Shown piece after piece: positions 22,966 to 33,853 of a DNA stretch of 57,945 bases. Positions within the stretch are counted from its first letter, which is position 1; each line of letters opens with the position of its first letter. Below the pieces are notes generated by a model. The model was not told the origin of the DNA, made no database searches, and saw only the letters and a list, made by a program, of their open reading frames with translations. Source of the stretch: Acephala macrosclerotiorum (Eukaryota; Ascomycota; Leotiomycetes; Helotiales; Mollisiaceae); assembly GCA_014904845.1 (NCBI GenBank), contig MU119514.1, positions 1-57,945 of the forward strand, read 5' to 3'. A program made the translations under genes and the position numbers.

Positions 22966-23551
22966 ATGCGTTTCTCCACCCCGCTCACGATTCTTCTCTC
23001 CCTCGCTTCCACTTCTCTTTCGGCACCGGTCGATAAGCGTGCTGCGGCTGGTGTTCTCACCGTTCAGACATACGATGAATTTTCTGTTTCCTCTGGGGTA
23101 GCTGGAAATGCCCTCGCTGAAGTGAACGCCAAATTTCCCGTAAGCTACCCCCCTTCCAACTTTGAACTCTCCCATTCTCTGACATTCTATTCAACAGGTC
23201 GACCAGACCAACCTTGCCGGTGTTGCGGCTTCCGACCTTGCCATTATCTCCCAGGCTGCACAAGTCTCTGAAGATGCTGAGACTGGCACCGGTGGCTTTA
23301 ATGACGCTATCGCCGCCGCAGGAGGAATCAGCACCACCGCCGGAACCGCTCTCCAGAACGGCAAGATAAAGAACAAGGTCTTGAAGTTGCAGACGGATGT
23401 CTTGAGAATCCAGATCGAGGTTGCGCAAGGCAATAATGCGAGTCAGAGTGAGCTTGCTGGACAGCAGGCGAAGTTAGCTACCAATGTTGCGCTTGACAAG
23501 GCGGCGGCTGGTCAGACTGCTACTGCGATTAGCTTCTCGGGAAGTGATTGA
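22966..23551 (+). CDS. Conserved small secreted protein
   Basis: Two exons (22966-23139, 23198-23551; 58-nt intron GTAAGC...CAACAG) give 175 residues. The signal peptide MRFSTPLTILLSLASTSLSA is followed by a short propeptide ending in the Kex2-type site VDKR. The mature part is cysteine-free, rich in Ala/Gln/Asn and predicted helical, with the blocks VAGNALAEVNAKFPVD, LAIISQAAQVSEDAETG and LQNGKIKNKVLKLQTDVLRIQI. I recognise this pattern from a widespread ascomycete small-secreted-protein family of unknown function. A strong promoter context (TATA and CT-rich leader) suggests high expression. An effector role cannot be claimed from sequence. Confidence 0.82.
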
Positions 23552-24048
23552 TTGGGCGTATGAGGTTTTGGAGGAATGAGAGAGGGGAGGAAAAGATAGG
23601 TGGAAGGCGGGAGGGGAAAGGTTGGCTTTAATGTAAATATATATGTGGGATATCATGGCTGGCTTAGAGCTGCCAATGCACATAATTGATCGAACGAGCT
23701 CTCTTGATGAATGTGATGCAAACACATTGATGAACGAATGTAACACAATCGCCAGCCTCTCCATCTCTCAGCCCCGCCTGGATATTTCCAGGTTGGTCTG
23801 GGCAGAGATGGAGATCGAGGACACTCGCAACCGCAATTGACGTTGCAGACTTTGAATTTCTTGGCCATAGACTAACACTCCCCATGCTCACATACCCGTG
23901 GCTACCAAAAATCATGCCACGCTTGCCTTCTCACTCAACTCAGGCTGCACGATCCCGATATGTTGTTGGCCACCTTCTCGTTTCCCGCAATATCCCCAAC
24001 ATCAGAGCTATCCCTGACTTCCTCCACTTTTGCCGGAAAGACGATGCC
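23552..24048. other. Intergenic, no gene seen
   Basis: Lies between the converging ends of the secreted-protein gene and the uncertain minus-strand gene. A short Cys-containing ORF at 23653-23868 on the minus strand has no signal peptide or family match. Confidence 0.35.
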
Positions 24049-25197
24049 CTAAGCCGCATCATCGTACGCCCAGGTCCAGAGCACAACCACGAAAACGATA
24101 GCGACGATCTGACTGGTCCCATATCCCCATACATTAACTCTTTTCAGAGAATAGAGTTGGCGTGCGATATGAGGATTTGTAACAGCCCTGGACAAATACT
24201 CCATGCCCTCCGTCGTGCCCTTTGCCACAACCCAAGAGCCGATCATGGTCAACAGAGTTATGGAGTGAGAAGTCGTACTTCGCACCGCAGGGCCCAGAAG
24301 AAGGCCCAAAGAGGAAATCCAGATGATATCTGGTTGCCGTGCCATGTGAGAGGCCTTATGGGCATCCACGAAAGTAGCCATCTCAACGAGTTCATTCGCT
24401 TGGCCTGGAAAGGTTCGCAATTTCACATGTGATTGCTTGTTCGCCGCGGTCGCACAATTTGAGGACTCGATCTAGATTTCGATAAAGCCAAAGAGTCATG
24501 ATGATAGGTGGTGCCTAGGATTATGGATGTTTGTGTGTATTTTTGCTGAAGTTTCCGATGCTTTTGGAATGTGAAGACGACGGGTCAGCGAGAATCGAGA
24601 GGAAAACAAAAACTTTAAATCTACCTGTGTATGCTTTCGGACTGAGTGATAGATATCCAAATAACAGAAGAAATTGTCAACGAAGATAGAGGAATGGTAT
24701 TGTACCAGAGAAAAGAGACGATCGGCAATTCGTCGACAGGGACTGAGAACATAGGGGCCTGGATGGTCGAACGTGTTCTTTTGCAGACATCGACCAAGTA
24801 GTCCAGATAGACGGAACATCAGCTATACGAAGTATTGAACAGTACCGCAGATACTTACACGGAGACGAGGTCGTATGGGGGAGTCATAGAACAGTTGCAA
24901 ACGACACACTGAGCAATGCTGGAACGTCACAGAGGTAGAAAACACGAACGGCCTACTGTCGACTTAGAAATAGAATTGTACCATCATCGCTGGCCCAGAG
25001 CTCCAAGGCGCATAATGTTTCTTCACAGGCTCCATGTTGTGCGATTCTAGGGGTATGGCTACTGCGTTAGCAGGATCAGCTCTGTCAAACAAATCAGTCT
25101 TGGAATTCGCCACTCTGTGTAATTCAGACGTGCGAGGTAACGCTTCAGACGCTGACATGCCATACTCGTACACTGCGAGGCTCTGAGCCTCTGGCAC
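24049..25197 (-). CDS. Possible multi-exon membrane protein; exon structure unresolved
   Basis: Three open minus-strand blocks could form one gene: 25197-24964 (MPEAQSLAVYEYG...), 24819-about 24626 (MFRLSGLLGRCLQ...HSVRKHTQ) and about 24467-24049 (IESSNCATAANKQ...WTWAYDDAA, then TAG). The last block has hydrophobic stretches that could span a membrane (PDIIWISSLGLLLGPAV and SQIVAIVFVVVLWTW). GT-AG pairs exist that would join the blocks, for example a donor after CACACAG near 24626 and an acceptor ending at 24468, but the first junctions do not give one unambiguous frame. The putative start lies 178 bp from the divergent GT32 gene. I do not recognise a family. It could be a decayed gene or partly non-coding. 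Confidence 0.35.
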
Positions 25198-25375
25198 GCC
25201 GATGAAAATATCAGCTCAATCTCGGCTTGTGCCTAATCCGGCTAAAACGATTGCCAGTAGGATCCAGATTCAGGAACATCTCCTATTCTGGGGCACGTCC
25301 GACGCGTCTTCCTCCACACGTCTCCACGATGTCTTACCAAGATGAAATCTACCATGTGCGAGAGAAAAAGAATCA

Positions 25376-26599
25376 ATGTCCCAAGGTTACGAAGACGTCT
25401 TGCACGGCGGCGACGCTATGCGATTCCATCGAGCTCGAACCCTTCGTCGAGGATTCTTCGCCCTGATCGCTAGCATCCTCCTCTACACCCTCATCGCGTA
25501 CGAACCTGTCAATATTCCAATTCTCGCTTTCAGCCCATCTACTCCGGATGCTCCGGTCTACCAGTCCCGTCCAGTATACGAATACACCTCTCTGTATCGT
25601 CTGAAAGCGAATATAACCTTCGAAGAGAGATTAGAGGAGCAGCTAGTTAACTTTGAAAGAGAGGTTCGAAGCAAGCTACTTAAAGAAGAGAAGGATTTGG
25701 TTGCGAAGAAAAGGATATGGCAGATCACTACACCGGACCTGGCAGAGGCATGGAAGTCTTGGATTGCACAATGGAGGGATAACAATGAAGGGTGGGAATA
25801 CAAGCTCTACACGTCTCCTCCTACAGACTTGCTGCCACTGTTCGACTCGATACCGCAGATTTTGGAGGCGAATCAGAAATTTCCTAGTATAAGGGAAGAC
25901 TTGGTACGGTATTTGATATTGTGGTATCATGGTGGATTCTACACCGCGATCGACACATGGGATAGAGTGGCCATGGGAGACTGTCAACCTATTGTAAAGG
26001 TGGTAGGAGGGGAGAGAGATGTCAGTCTGGTGATCGGGGTGGATGACGATGAGCCATACTTGAGTCCCAAGTCGTTGAAACAGTGGGGATGGACGAGAGG
26101 GTTTGGCTTTGGTCAGGCGATTATTTGGGCGCCGAGAAGGTTTGATCCGATACTTAGGAGGGCCATTGTGAGGACTATAAGTCATGCCTTGGTACAGGAG
26201 AGCCTTCCGAAAGATAGCTGGAGTCAGAGACAACTGTCGAGGATTGGTTCATACATCGATACATCCGGCGAAGTGAGCGGGGCGGGCATGTTCACAGATA
26301 TTGTCTTGGAGGTGCTCAGCGGAAGCCTCGCAGAGGGCCATGAAATAAGGGATCGAGATGCAGGACTAGAGAGGAGGGTAACGTGGAAGAAGTTCAGACA
26401 TTTAAAAGAGGTGATGTGGCTAGAGAGATACCAGCTCAGGAATAAGTCGGATGAGGACTTGCGAGGCTTGGCAGTCCTGCCCATCAATGTATGGGGCAGC
26501 GGACAGATGCACAGTAAGTCTGGCCCATCTGAATCAGACGATGCCTGTGTCAACCACGTTCACGGTTGGCGGCCGAAAAAGCATAAGATCTTTCGATGA
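25376..26599 (+). CDS. OCH1-like GT32 glycosyltransferase with altered DxD motif
   Basis: A single exon of 407 residues. A short cytosolic N-terminus and one membrane anchor (FFALIASILLYTLIAY, about residues 28-43) give the type II Golgi topology of alpha-mannosyltransferases of the Och1/Hoc1 family. The catalytic block REDLVRYLILWYHGGFYTAID is recognisable, with IWQITTPDLAEAWKSWI upstream and GFGFGQAIIWAPR downstream. In the family the last part reads GG.Y.DxD, with two aspartates binding Mn2+ and sugar nucleotide; here it is GGFYTAID, so the first Asp is Ala. The C-terminal ACVNHVHGW block is present. It may be catalytically weakened or use another ligand. No introns are needed. The start is the first ATG before the anchor. 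Confidence 0.82.
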   Translation: MSQGYEDVLHGGDAMRFHRARTLRRGFFALIASILLYTLIAYEPVNIPILAFSPSTPDAPVYQSRPVYEYTSLYRLKANITFEERLEEQLVNFEREVRSKLLKEEKDLVAKKRIWQITTPDLAEAWKSWIAQWRDNNEGWEYKLYTSPPTDLLPLFDSIPQILEANQKFPSIREDLVRYLILWYHGGFYTAIDTWDRVAMGDCQPIVKVVGGERDVSLVIGVDDDEPYLSPKSLKQWGWTRGFGFGQAIIWAPRRFDPILRRAIVRTISHALVQESLPKDSWSQRQLSRIGSYIDTSGEVSGAGMFTDIVLEVLSGSLAEGHEIRDRDAGLERRVTWKKFRHLKEVMWLERYQLRNKSDEDLRGLAVLPINVWGSGQMHSKSGPSESDDACVNHVHGWRPKKHKIFR

Positions 26600-26692
26600 A
26601 GCGTTCTTAATGATACCAATTACACTGACAATCAAATTCCAAAACTCCATGCTGCAACCCAAAGAAAACTCCGCTTCCAGTCAAGCAACCAC

Positions 26693-28174
26693 TCATTCTT
26701 GCATAACAGTCTCAAGCTTCAGTGGGACCACGCAGGGATCCTTCGAGAACGTGGTCTGCACGCCTGCCCAGATAGCATGCTCACCTCCTGAAAAGCCACG
26801 CAAAGCCTTCCTGTCGAAGTCTTTCTTGACTTTGATAGCAGCAGCAACATCCGTAAAGACAATCGTCGCATTGCCGCCATTGTAAAGCCAAATAAGCTGA
26901 ACGGTATCAGCTCCAACCAATTTCTCGCACAGATCCTTCAGGTGGCGTTGACCAAACATGAAGAAGAAGCCAGCCTTGACGATGGTTAGTCGACGAGTAG
27001 CGAACATCGGGTATCCCATGGCCGTAAGAGTGTCCTCAATACCAACGACTTGCTCGGCTCTTGCATGCTCTACGACAAAGCGGAAGCGATAAGGCTTACT
27101 ATCACGCTTCTCCTGTTCCAGAACTTCCTCAAAGGCGGCAGCATCCTGAGCGTGTTGGAAGATAACGCCGCAGTATCGAGCCTTTGCCTCGGCATCGAAT
27201 CCAAATTGCAGCTTGACGAGTGGTCCTTCCTTGACGGCGTTTGTGATGTCAGCTGCGGTAATGTTTGGTGGGAGGTTGAGGAGGAACACAAGACGTTGTG
27301 CGTCACGGTTGGTGGATCTGACAACGCTGGGGATACGACCAACTGGCTTGAGGCGGGGACCAGCTGACTTATGTTGAGGCTTGAGATCGATGACGTTGGA
27401 TCCACTTGCGCTCAAAGCTTTTCCGGCAATGTTGGCCCATGAGGAAGCTTGAGTGACGAATGTGTCTTTCTTGTCCTTTGTGGGCGAGGTGAGAGGTGAC
27501 TGGGTTGGTGCTGGAATCTCTGGAGACTGAATATCCCCTCCATCATCAGTAGTCGCGATCGATTCAGCATCAGCATCCTGGATTGTGATAGTAGGCGGGA
27601 ACTTGAAGTCGGTAAGCATAGGAGTCTTCTCATCGCTGGTATCAGGGATAGGCGACGGATGGCCATGATACAATCGCGGCTCGACAACATTCTCAAATTC
27701 CTCAACATAATCTGTTTCTGGCTGCTCAGCTAAAGGCTGCTGCTTGAGCAAGGTGAGAGTTCGTCCCGGTGGAAGACTCTTGCTGACTGCCAAACAACCA
27801 CTCTCCAAAGTCCTGCCATGCAGCTGATCCATCGCCATCAGCGCCTCCGCCTCAGTGCTCATGATAACCCATCGAAATATCTTCTCGGCGCTCAGACTGA
27901 TGAGAATCGGAAACTTCTCTGCCTTTCCCCACAATTTGAAGATCGTATGTACCGTTTCTTTCTTCCAGGAGTCGGGCAGGCCGCGAACGTACAAGGCTCG
28001 GCCTTCGGATACTTCGTTTGCGTAGCGAGCTGGGATGCCTGGGATATCGTGCGCAGGGTTGAGGAATGCGTCAGTGACGTAGGTGTCTTCTGCTTCTACG
28101 TGGTACTCGTAGTCGTCGTTGTAGGGTTGCATCGGAGGCGCGTCGGAGGCGACCACGTCCCATTGATATGCCAT
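26693..28174 (-). CDS. RRM-containing RNA-binding protein
   Basis: A single coding exon of 493 residues starting at MAYQWDVVASD (ATG 28174). The frame is open further upstream but without another ATG. Residues about 55-135 form an RNA recognition motif (RALYVRGLPDSWKKETVHTIF and FRWVIMSTEAEALMAMDQLHG). A Ser/Thr/Pro-rich linker with acidic patches follows. Residues about 295-370 look like a second, diverged RRM-type fold (QRLVFLLNLPPNITAADITNAV, RYCGVIFQHAQDAAAFEEVL), and residues about 385-470 may be a third. The protein probably binds RNA; its target and pathway are unknown. A 5' UTR intron is visible just upstream. No lesions were seen. Confidence 0.8.
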   Translation of the reverse strand: MAYQWDVVASDAPPMQPYNDDYEYHVEAEDTYVTDAFLNPAHDIPGIPARYANEVSEGRALYVRGLPDSWKKETVHTIFKLWGKAEKFPILISLSAEKIFRWVIMSTEAEALMAMDQLHGRTLESGCLAVSKSLPPGRTLTLLKQQPLAEQPETDYVEEFENVVEPRLYHGHPSPIPDTSDEKTPMLTDFKFPPTITIQDADAESIATTDDGGDIQSPEIPAPTQSPLTSPTKDKKDTFVTQASSWANIAGKALSASGSNVIDLKPQHKSAGPRLKPVGRIPSVVRSTNRDAQRLVFLLNLPPNITAADITNAVKEGPLVKLQFGFDAEAKARYCGVIFQHAQDAAAFEEVLEQEKRDSKPYRFRFVVEHARAEQVVGIEDTLTAMGYPMFATRRLTIVKAGFFFMFGQRHLKDLCEKLVGADTVQLIWLYNGGNATIVFTDVAAAIKVKKDFDRKALRGFSGGEHAIWAGVQTTFSKDPCVVPLKLETVMQE

Positions 28175-28213
28175 GGTTCTTAGCGATTGTCTGTATTCTG
28201 CGAAGAGCAATTG

Positions 28214-28267
28214 CTGCGATTTTGTTAGATTTGATACTCCAACAAGGGCTGAGAGATTCAGACTTAC
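28214..28267 (-). other. 5' UTR intron of the RRM gene
   Basis: On the minus strand GTAAGT at 28267 and CGCAG ending at 28214 define a 54-nt intron about 40 nt upstream of the ATG at 28174. Its size and sites match the coding introns of the window. Confidence 0.55.
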
Positions 28268-29190
28268 GTTTTCGTGTTGCTAGATGGTGTTGGAAAGATC
28301 GCGAGGTCGAGAAATCGAGGCGCTTTTGTTTTGACTTGAGCTGATCGAGCCAAGTTTCTTAAGCGAGGCTTGAATGTTCAGAACGAACTTGACATTGCAA
28401 TGGGGCTTTTGCTCCTAGGATTGTCAGGTCTCGGTTACGGACATTCGCCAGCGGCTTTTCTAAGGTCTCGTTACTTTTTAAATCTGGATACCCGATTCAC
28501 TGCAGGCTTACTCGGGAAATGCTTAAGCGAGGACCCCTGAATGCCCGAGGGGGCTTGGACATCGACATCGCACCTTTGCTACTACTCTTGTTGAAATTGG
28601 GTTACGGACTTTTAGACAGCTACATGTAGCCTGCCGCATCGACTTTCCATAACTGGAGTCTAGGCAGTCATACTAGGCCCTCTCAAAGACTCCTTAAGAT
28701 CCTCTTGCGAATTCGCTCGAATTTTTGCCTTGAATTCAGACCTCAATATAGTAACAATGATACAGCTCTTCTTTTTATGCATTTAGTACTTTTTTCTGCT
28801 CAATGCTTTTTGCTTCATAGCCATTCTTTCTCCTGCATCTTCTACATGAAACCTCTGGATAAGCCAGTTGCCAAAGTATATGTGATGCGGCTTGCCACAC
28901 GGATGAATGAGATTCTGTCCTTTCTCTACGTTTCGCTGAGAGCTTGATAGCTATCAACTCCCGAGCACAGCTTCCGGCTTTCGAAAATCCTGTTTCTTTC
29001 TGGTCTTCATTTAAACTAAGGTGCTGGGTAATTGAAGACATCTCTTTGCCTATTACCGCTTTCAGCATTAAAGCAGCATTCAACGTATTCACCTCTACTT
29101 TGTCAATACTCCTTTTTGACCAGCCTTCTATTTGAACCTCCGTCGTCCCGCTAAGGTCCCCTCATTTCTCTTCTCAGCATTACCATCGAC
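28268..29190. other. Intergenic, no gene seen
   Basis: No gene was recognised between the RRM promoter and the first decayed BTB gene. The left part should carry the RRM promoter. Confidence 0.4.
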
Positions 29191-30355
29191 ATGCCTCCTA
29201 CACTATCACTCGTTTAGTCGGAAATGTAGCCTCCACCGCTAGATCTTCTCGAAAGGCCGTACTCAATAATCAAGTTTAAACATTACGACTTGGATCCAGA
29301 CACTCGATTCAAAGTTCTCGGAACCGAGTTCCATGTTCATTCTGCAGTGCTGCAAGTCAACTCAAGGTTCTTCTTCAAATTCCTCGACTCCGTCGACAAG
29401 GTGTCACTTGCTGTGAATACCGGGGACTTCAAGTATGAGTGGAAGACGGTACTTGACGATAAGGATTTCGACGAGTGGTGCTTAGAGGATGCTCGTACAG
29501 CTAAGGTGGAAGCTTTTTGTAAGAATGGTAAAGGTAGGTTATGCTGATTCTGAGATAGGATACGAGCTCGAATCTCTCGAGGATAAACTTCGACTACGTG
29601 GAGCATACACTTGTGTTCGAGAATTTCCTCCTCGCCTTATACGGACGATCGTATCAGTTGGCTTCAGTGGAGCAGCTAATTCTCATGACCAAATTTGCAG
29701 ATTATTATGATGCTCTTCCGCTCCTCTCAGCGTCACTGTACAGAGCCGTGGTTGAGAACAACATCCATGCAAGTGCTCATATTTCGGTCCGTACAGCTTA
29801 CTTGCTGACATGATGCAGGTGTGCTACTTCACAGAACACCTTCTTCCAATAGCTGTCAAGCTCCAACACGGTCCACTGTTTCGAGACTGCATCATACACA
29901 TTACGGCGAAGTCTCTTACGCAAGACCGCTATGGCTGTGACGATCTCGCTCTTATCGACGGTGTTGGAGAAGATATTGTGAAGATCGTCTGAGACTGTCG
30001 AGCACAGGTGCTCGCCACCATCGTCGAGGTGCAAGGTTTAGTTTTCCGCCTAAGCAACGAGGAACCCTGGTTCAGGAAAGCCATTGCTGACCTGGAATTC
30101 CACTGGGAAGCTGAGTTACCAAGCTACTATCTAGGGATTTGTCAGCTGCGGGAAATGAATACCATTGGGTCGAATAAGCCAGAGCTTAGAGAGGCGCTGC
30201 TGAAGCTGCTGAAGAATAACTTGGCGTTTGACGAGCAGCAGTGTTATCTAGGTAACTCTCGAAATCCGGATCTCTTTCTCTGCGCTTGGGTTGAGGATAA
30301 AGATCTGCCATGGGAAACCACGAAAGAAGCTGGGGTGAGTGGCATGCTTGCTTGA
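29191..30355 (+). pseudogene. BTB-domain pseudogene 1
   Basis: The conceptual frame starts MPPTLSLV and is cut by TAG at 29215-29217 and TAG at 29227-29229, then runs through a BTB block (FKVLGTEFHVHSAVLQVNSRFFFKFLDS). After an apparent intron with a poor GTGGAA donor (about 29506-29549), the family segment LLALYGRSYQL...LILMTKFADYYDALPLL follows. The next intron (about 29769-29818) would need a GC-AG pair. A TGA at 29990-29992 interrupts the third coding block, which then runs to CAWVEDKDLPW and the TGA at 30353. All three nonsense codons could be single C-to-T changes from CAG or CGA. The arrangement parallels the intact BTB gene at 18.1 kb. Confidence 0.78.
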
Positions 30356-30879
30356 TGTCTCGTGGATGAGTAAGATTTGAGCGACGTTTCCTGCGTTTCG
30401 AGAGACTGGAACCATCAGTATGGTAGAAAATGTGTGTATTAGGTGCGGAATTTAGGTTGGTACGTGGGAGCGAAGGCATAAAAGTGAGTCTGCAGCTTGA
30501 TACACCACATTCTCCCTCATTGAAGCCAAAATCACTTTAAAGCAGAGTATCAGCATCACGCTGTGTCCTGAAGTTGTGATAGGTCGGCGCTAAATTATTC
30601 CTTTGAGTCAAAACCGTCCCTCAAATAAGTATTGATGCACACTACGACCCTTCTGCAGCTTGGTCTAGATAAGCATATAGGATAATTCTCTTGTTAGAAG
30701 GATTAAAGTTATTGTTATCTCATTTTCACGCTTTCTTTTCTCGCTTTATGCTTTCTTCTTCTTGTACTTCAACTGACTTATTGATAGAGTCCCGACCCAG
30801 CGCTGACTAGAAGACATCTTTATGTCTTTCCACTCACTGTGATCCATTAGCTAGGTTGAGATTGGCTATTACTACCACG
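30356..30879. other. Intergenic between BTB pseudogenes
   Basis: No gene was seen; contains CT-rich sequence that may be a relic promoter of the next BTB copy. Confidence 0.35.
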
Positions 30880-32005
30880 ATGTTAGAGCGTCTCACCAAT
30901 ACTTCAAAATTCTCGGACGATCTCAAATTCAAGTTTCGCGACTTAGATCCAGATATGCGCCTTGATGTATTCGGGAACGGGATCCAAGTCCATTCTGCCA
31001 TCCCGAAAGTACACTCCAGATATTTCTACACCTTCCTAGAATCACCAGGCAAGGAACCACCCTCTGAAACTCCAGCAATGTTCAAATACGATTGGGTATC
31101 GGAAATTGATGAGGACGACGACAACACCGTCGACTGGGCATTGGTAGACAAACAGAAATGCAAGGTAAAGAGCTGTTTACCTTGTCTTTTGAGAATATGC
31201 TTACCCAGGTCTGGACACAGGACCCACAGTATGATGATTCCAAGCTAAATCTTTCCGCTACATGGCAAATGATAGCATTCAAGTCTCTCATCCATGCCAT
31301 GTACGGCATGCCATATCATCTCGCGACTGCACAGCAGCTCGTGTTGATGACAAAGATCGCAGATTTCTGCCTTGCTGGTCCAGTGCTTTTGAGACCAGTG
31401 AACGGAGCACTATTGGACAGCTAGATCAATGTTAGTTCCAAATTAGTACGGTTGTGCATACAGTTTTCAAGAAATGCTGACCAGAACGACTTCGAAAAGC
31501 AGCAAGGATACTCCTCGACTCAGCAATCAAACTTCGAATTGCAGCTTTGTTTCGTGATTGTGTCATCTGGCTTGCCGATTTCTGATGTGAGGACAAGGTC
31601 AAATTTGCCATCCACCTGAGGGCCCCGACAAACAAGCCTCCAATATCAGACATTGCTCAGAAACTCGTCAAGTCTGCTCGTGCAGATATCTTTGAGAAGA
31701 TGCTGAAGGCTTAGAGTCAGATACTCGATTTCTCATGCTGTGGAGAAGGTCATCGGTATGCTCTCTCCGAATGCAGTAACTACAATCAAGCGAGACTTCC
31801 AGGTTATTATCATGCAATATCTCAAGTATGCCAAGATGACACCTTCTCGAACTATTACCCCATTTTACCGCGGGCTTTGGGAGATTTACTGAGGAATAAC
31901 TTGGCTTTTGACAAGGAGAGCTGGCTTCCGTGATGAAGGTCGCACGCTGAATACTTTGTTTGTACTTGGATTGAGGACGAAGACCTTCCTTGGGATATTA
32001 ATTAG
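30880..32005 (+). pseudogene. BTB-domain pseudogene 2
   Basis: Exon 1 (30880-31164, MLERLTNTSKFSDD...) encodes the BTB start (MRLDVFGNGIQVHSAIPKVHSRYFYTFLES). A normal 44-nt intron (31165-31208) leads to exon 2 with LIHAMYGMPYHLATAQQLVLMTKIADF. A TAG then follows LLDS near 31422. The next block (ARILLDSAIKLRIAALFRDC) carries a TGA after LADF and a TAG near 31712. The relic ends WIEDEDLPWDIN before TAG at 32003-32005, matching the family C-terminal signature. Several stops and lost frames show it cannot make the full protein. It is tandem with pseudogenes 1 and 3. Confidence 0.78.
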
Positions 32006-32721
32006 GAATATTGGTACTAGAGACCAAAAGGGGATGCCAAATCCCTTATTGATGACAAGCATTCGAGAAAGTAGACGTGTTTGGTGTTTTGGTGCTGGTC
32101 TGGAAAAGGAATTGGTGATGATGCTTTGGCGCGCCTACTGTACCAAGGAAAGGCTCGAGTATGGAAAGCTGGACACCCGTGGGTGAAGACGGGAGGCAGG
32201 CACGAGAGGGGGTCGAGAAGAATATTCTAAATCTCCATCCTCAATTCAGATGTATTTTGGAGAAGCATGAAGCAGAATTTCGGAGATGGTGGCGAGAAGG
32301 ACGGCGCGGAAATGTAAGCCAACTTCTTCTTGAATAGACACGCAGCGTAAAGCTCTCCACGAAGAATTTAGTTTCCGCGAAACGCTGACAAGGAAACTCT
32401 CGATCCTCAAGTACGCTGAACAGTACGATACCTTTAACCTAAGATAAGAAGCATGGAGAGAATTTTTGCTAGTTCTGTTGGCAGTGGTCGCTTCCATTTC
32501 CTCATCGTCCCTTCCTCCTTCGTCTGGGCCACATGACCACGCGACGTCAAAAGGCGCGTCTAGCACCACTTCCTCCCTTTTCACTTTTCCACTCAACAAC
32601 CCATAACAGATATCGAGTACAGTTGGTAACGAACAGTTAATTGATTCAGTGAAAGCTTTTCTTCGAGCGTATCGGCATCAATCACCCTCCGTCTGAGAGC
32701 ACTTCAAAGTCCCAGTCCACA
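32006..32721. other. Intergenic between BTB pseudogenes
   Basis: Short ORFs only. No recognised gene or repeat. Confidence 0.35.
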
Positions 32722-33853
32722 ATGGAAACCTCAGTCAGAGAGCGGCCGACTGTCTACGAGTTCTTTGCTCCTGGTTTGAAACCAGATGTTCGGCTCAAGG
32801 TCTTTGATACCTCGGAATATCACGTCCACAGCGTCTTGCTGAAGCTTTATTCCGGATTCTTTCTGAAATTCTTGGACTCCCCGGAAAAGAAGGTTCCTGC
32901 TTCGCCAGATTTCACCTATGAATGGGTCACGCAAGTGGACGATGACAGTAGTTGGCACTTGGTTGCAGCCTAAGTTGCACCAGAAAAGGTACGTTAGCTC
33001 TCCGCGCACGATGGTAATTGTCTCTCTGCCAGGATCCCAGGGCTAGAAAGCTCCTGACTTGAAGCATGGTGAGGCCGCAACTCTGATTACCTTATACTGA
33101 CACGATCTAGGGTAGACCGGGAATCTCCCTGATCAGAAGAAACAAATGGGTCAAGAGAATGCTTTCTACGCCCTCATACGAGCCATCTACAGCAAGCCTT
33201 TCATGATATGCCACACAGAAGAGCTTATACCTCTGTTCGAGCTGGCAGATTACTATTGCGCACTAAGGGTCGTTTCCCGAGGCCTCGACGAAGCAATGAA
33301 GTGTGGAGAAGTGGAGGGTCTTATCTGGGACTTGGAAAAGGATCCTTGCAGGTTCCTTCGGCTAGCTATCAGACTGAGAAACGAAACACTCTTCAAAGAA
33401 TGTCTCTGTCTGTCGCTTGGTCCCTGGACTGAACCAGTATACTACAAATGTAGAGATAAAGAGGTCTTCAAGATCTGCGAGCAAGCTCGCATGAAGCTCT
33501 ACGCACACACGGGAAGAGTCAACGAGGGACTGGTGAAGGAATTGAACAGACTTGACAGGGAGAACCCATTTCTGAGGGACGAAATGGTGGAACACATGAA
33601 GAAGGCATCTGCCAACTCGAACAATCGTTCTTCGGATAAGGTGTATCTCCCTCAATACTATCGCAAGCTAGGGAACTTCAAGTCGAGTAATGGCAGACAA
33701 CCGTTCTGGGACTCTCTCCAAGGCTTGTTGGATAATAAGTTGACATTTGCAAGAGATGCTAGAGCCGGTGAAGGAGACTTTGTCGATTTCTTCCTGTGCG
33801 AATCTCTGGGCTACGACGAACTTCCTTGGGATCAGGATGAGGATGATTGGTAG
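32722..33853 (+). pseudogene. BTB-domain gene with a single nonsense codon
   Basis: Exon 1 begins METSVRERPTVYEFF and carries the BTB block (DVRLKVFDTSEYHVHSVLLKLYSGFF). A TAA at 32971-32973 falls eight codons before the splice donor GTACGT, inside a segment conserved in paralogues. After a long intron (about 32989-33118) a fully open 245-codon block follows: LIRAIYSKPFMICHTEELIPLFELADYY through ESLGYDELPWDQDEDDW. Except for the one stop (explainable as CAA to TAA) the gene looks complete, so it is a recent pseudogene or might be rescued by alternative splicing or readthrough. It is the best preserved of the three tandem copies. Confidence 0.72.

Noticed and set aside
29959..30008. Intron removing the TGA of BTB pseudogene 1
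   Set aside because: The only GT-AG pair around the stop would be about 30 nt, too short for this organism's introns (43 nt or more).
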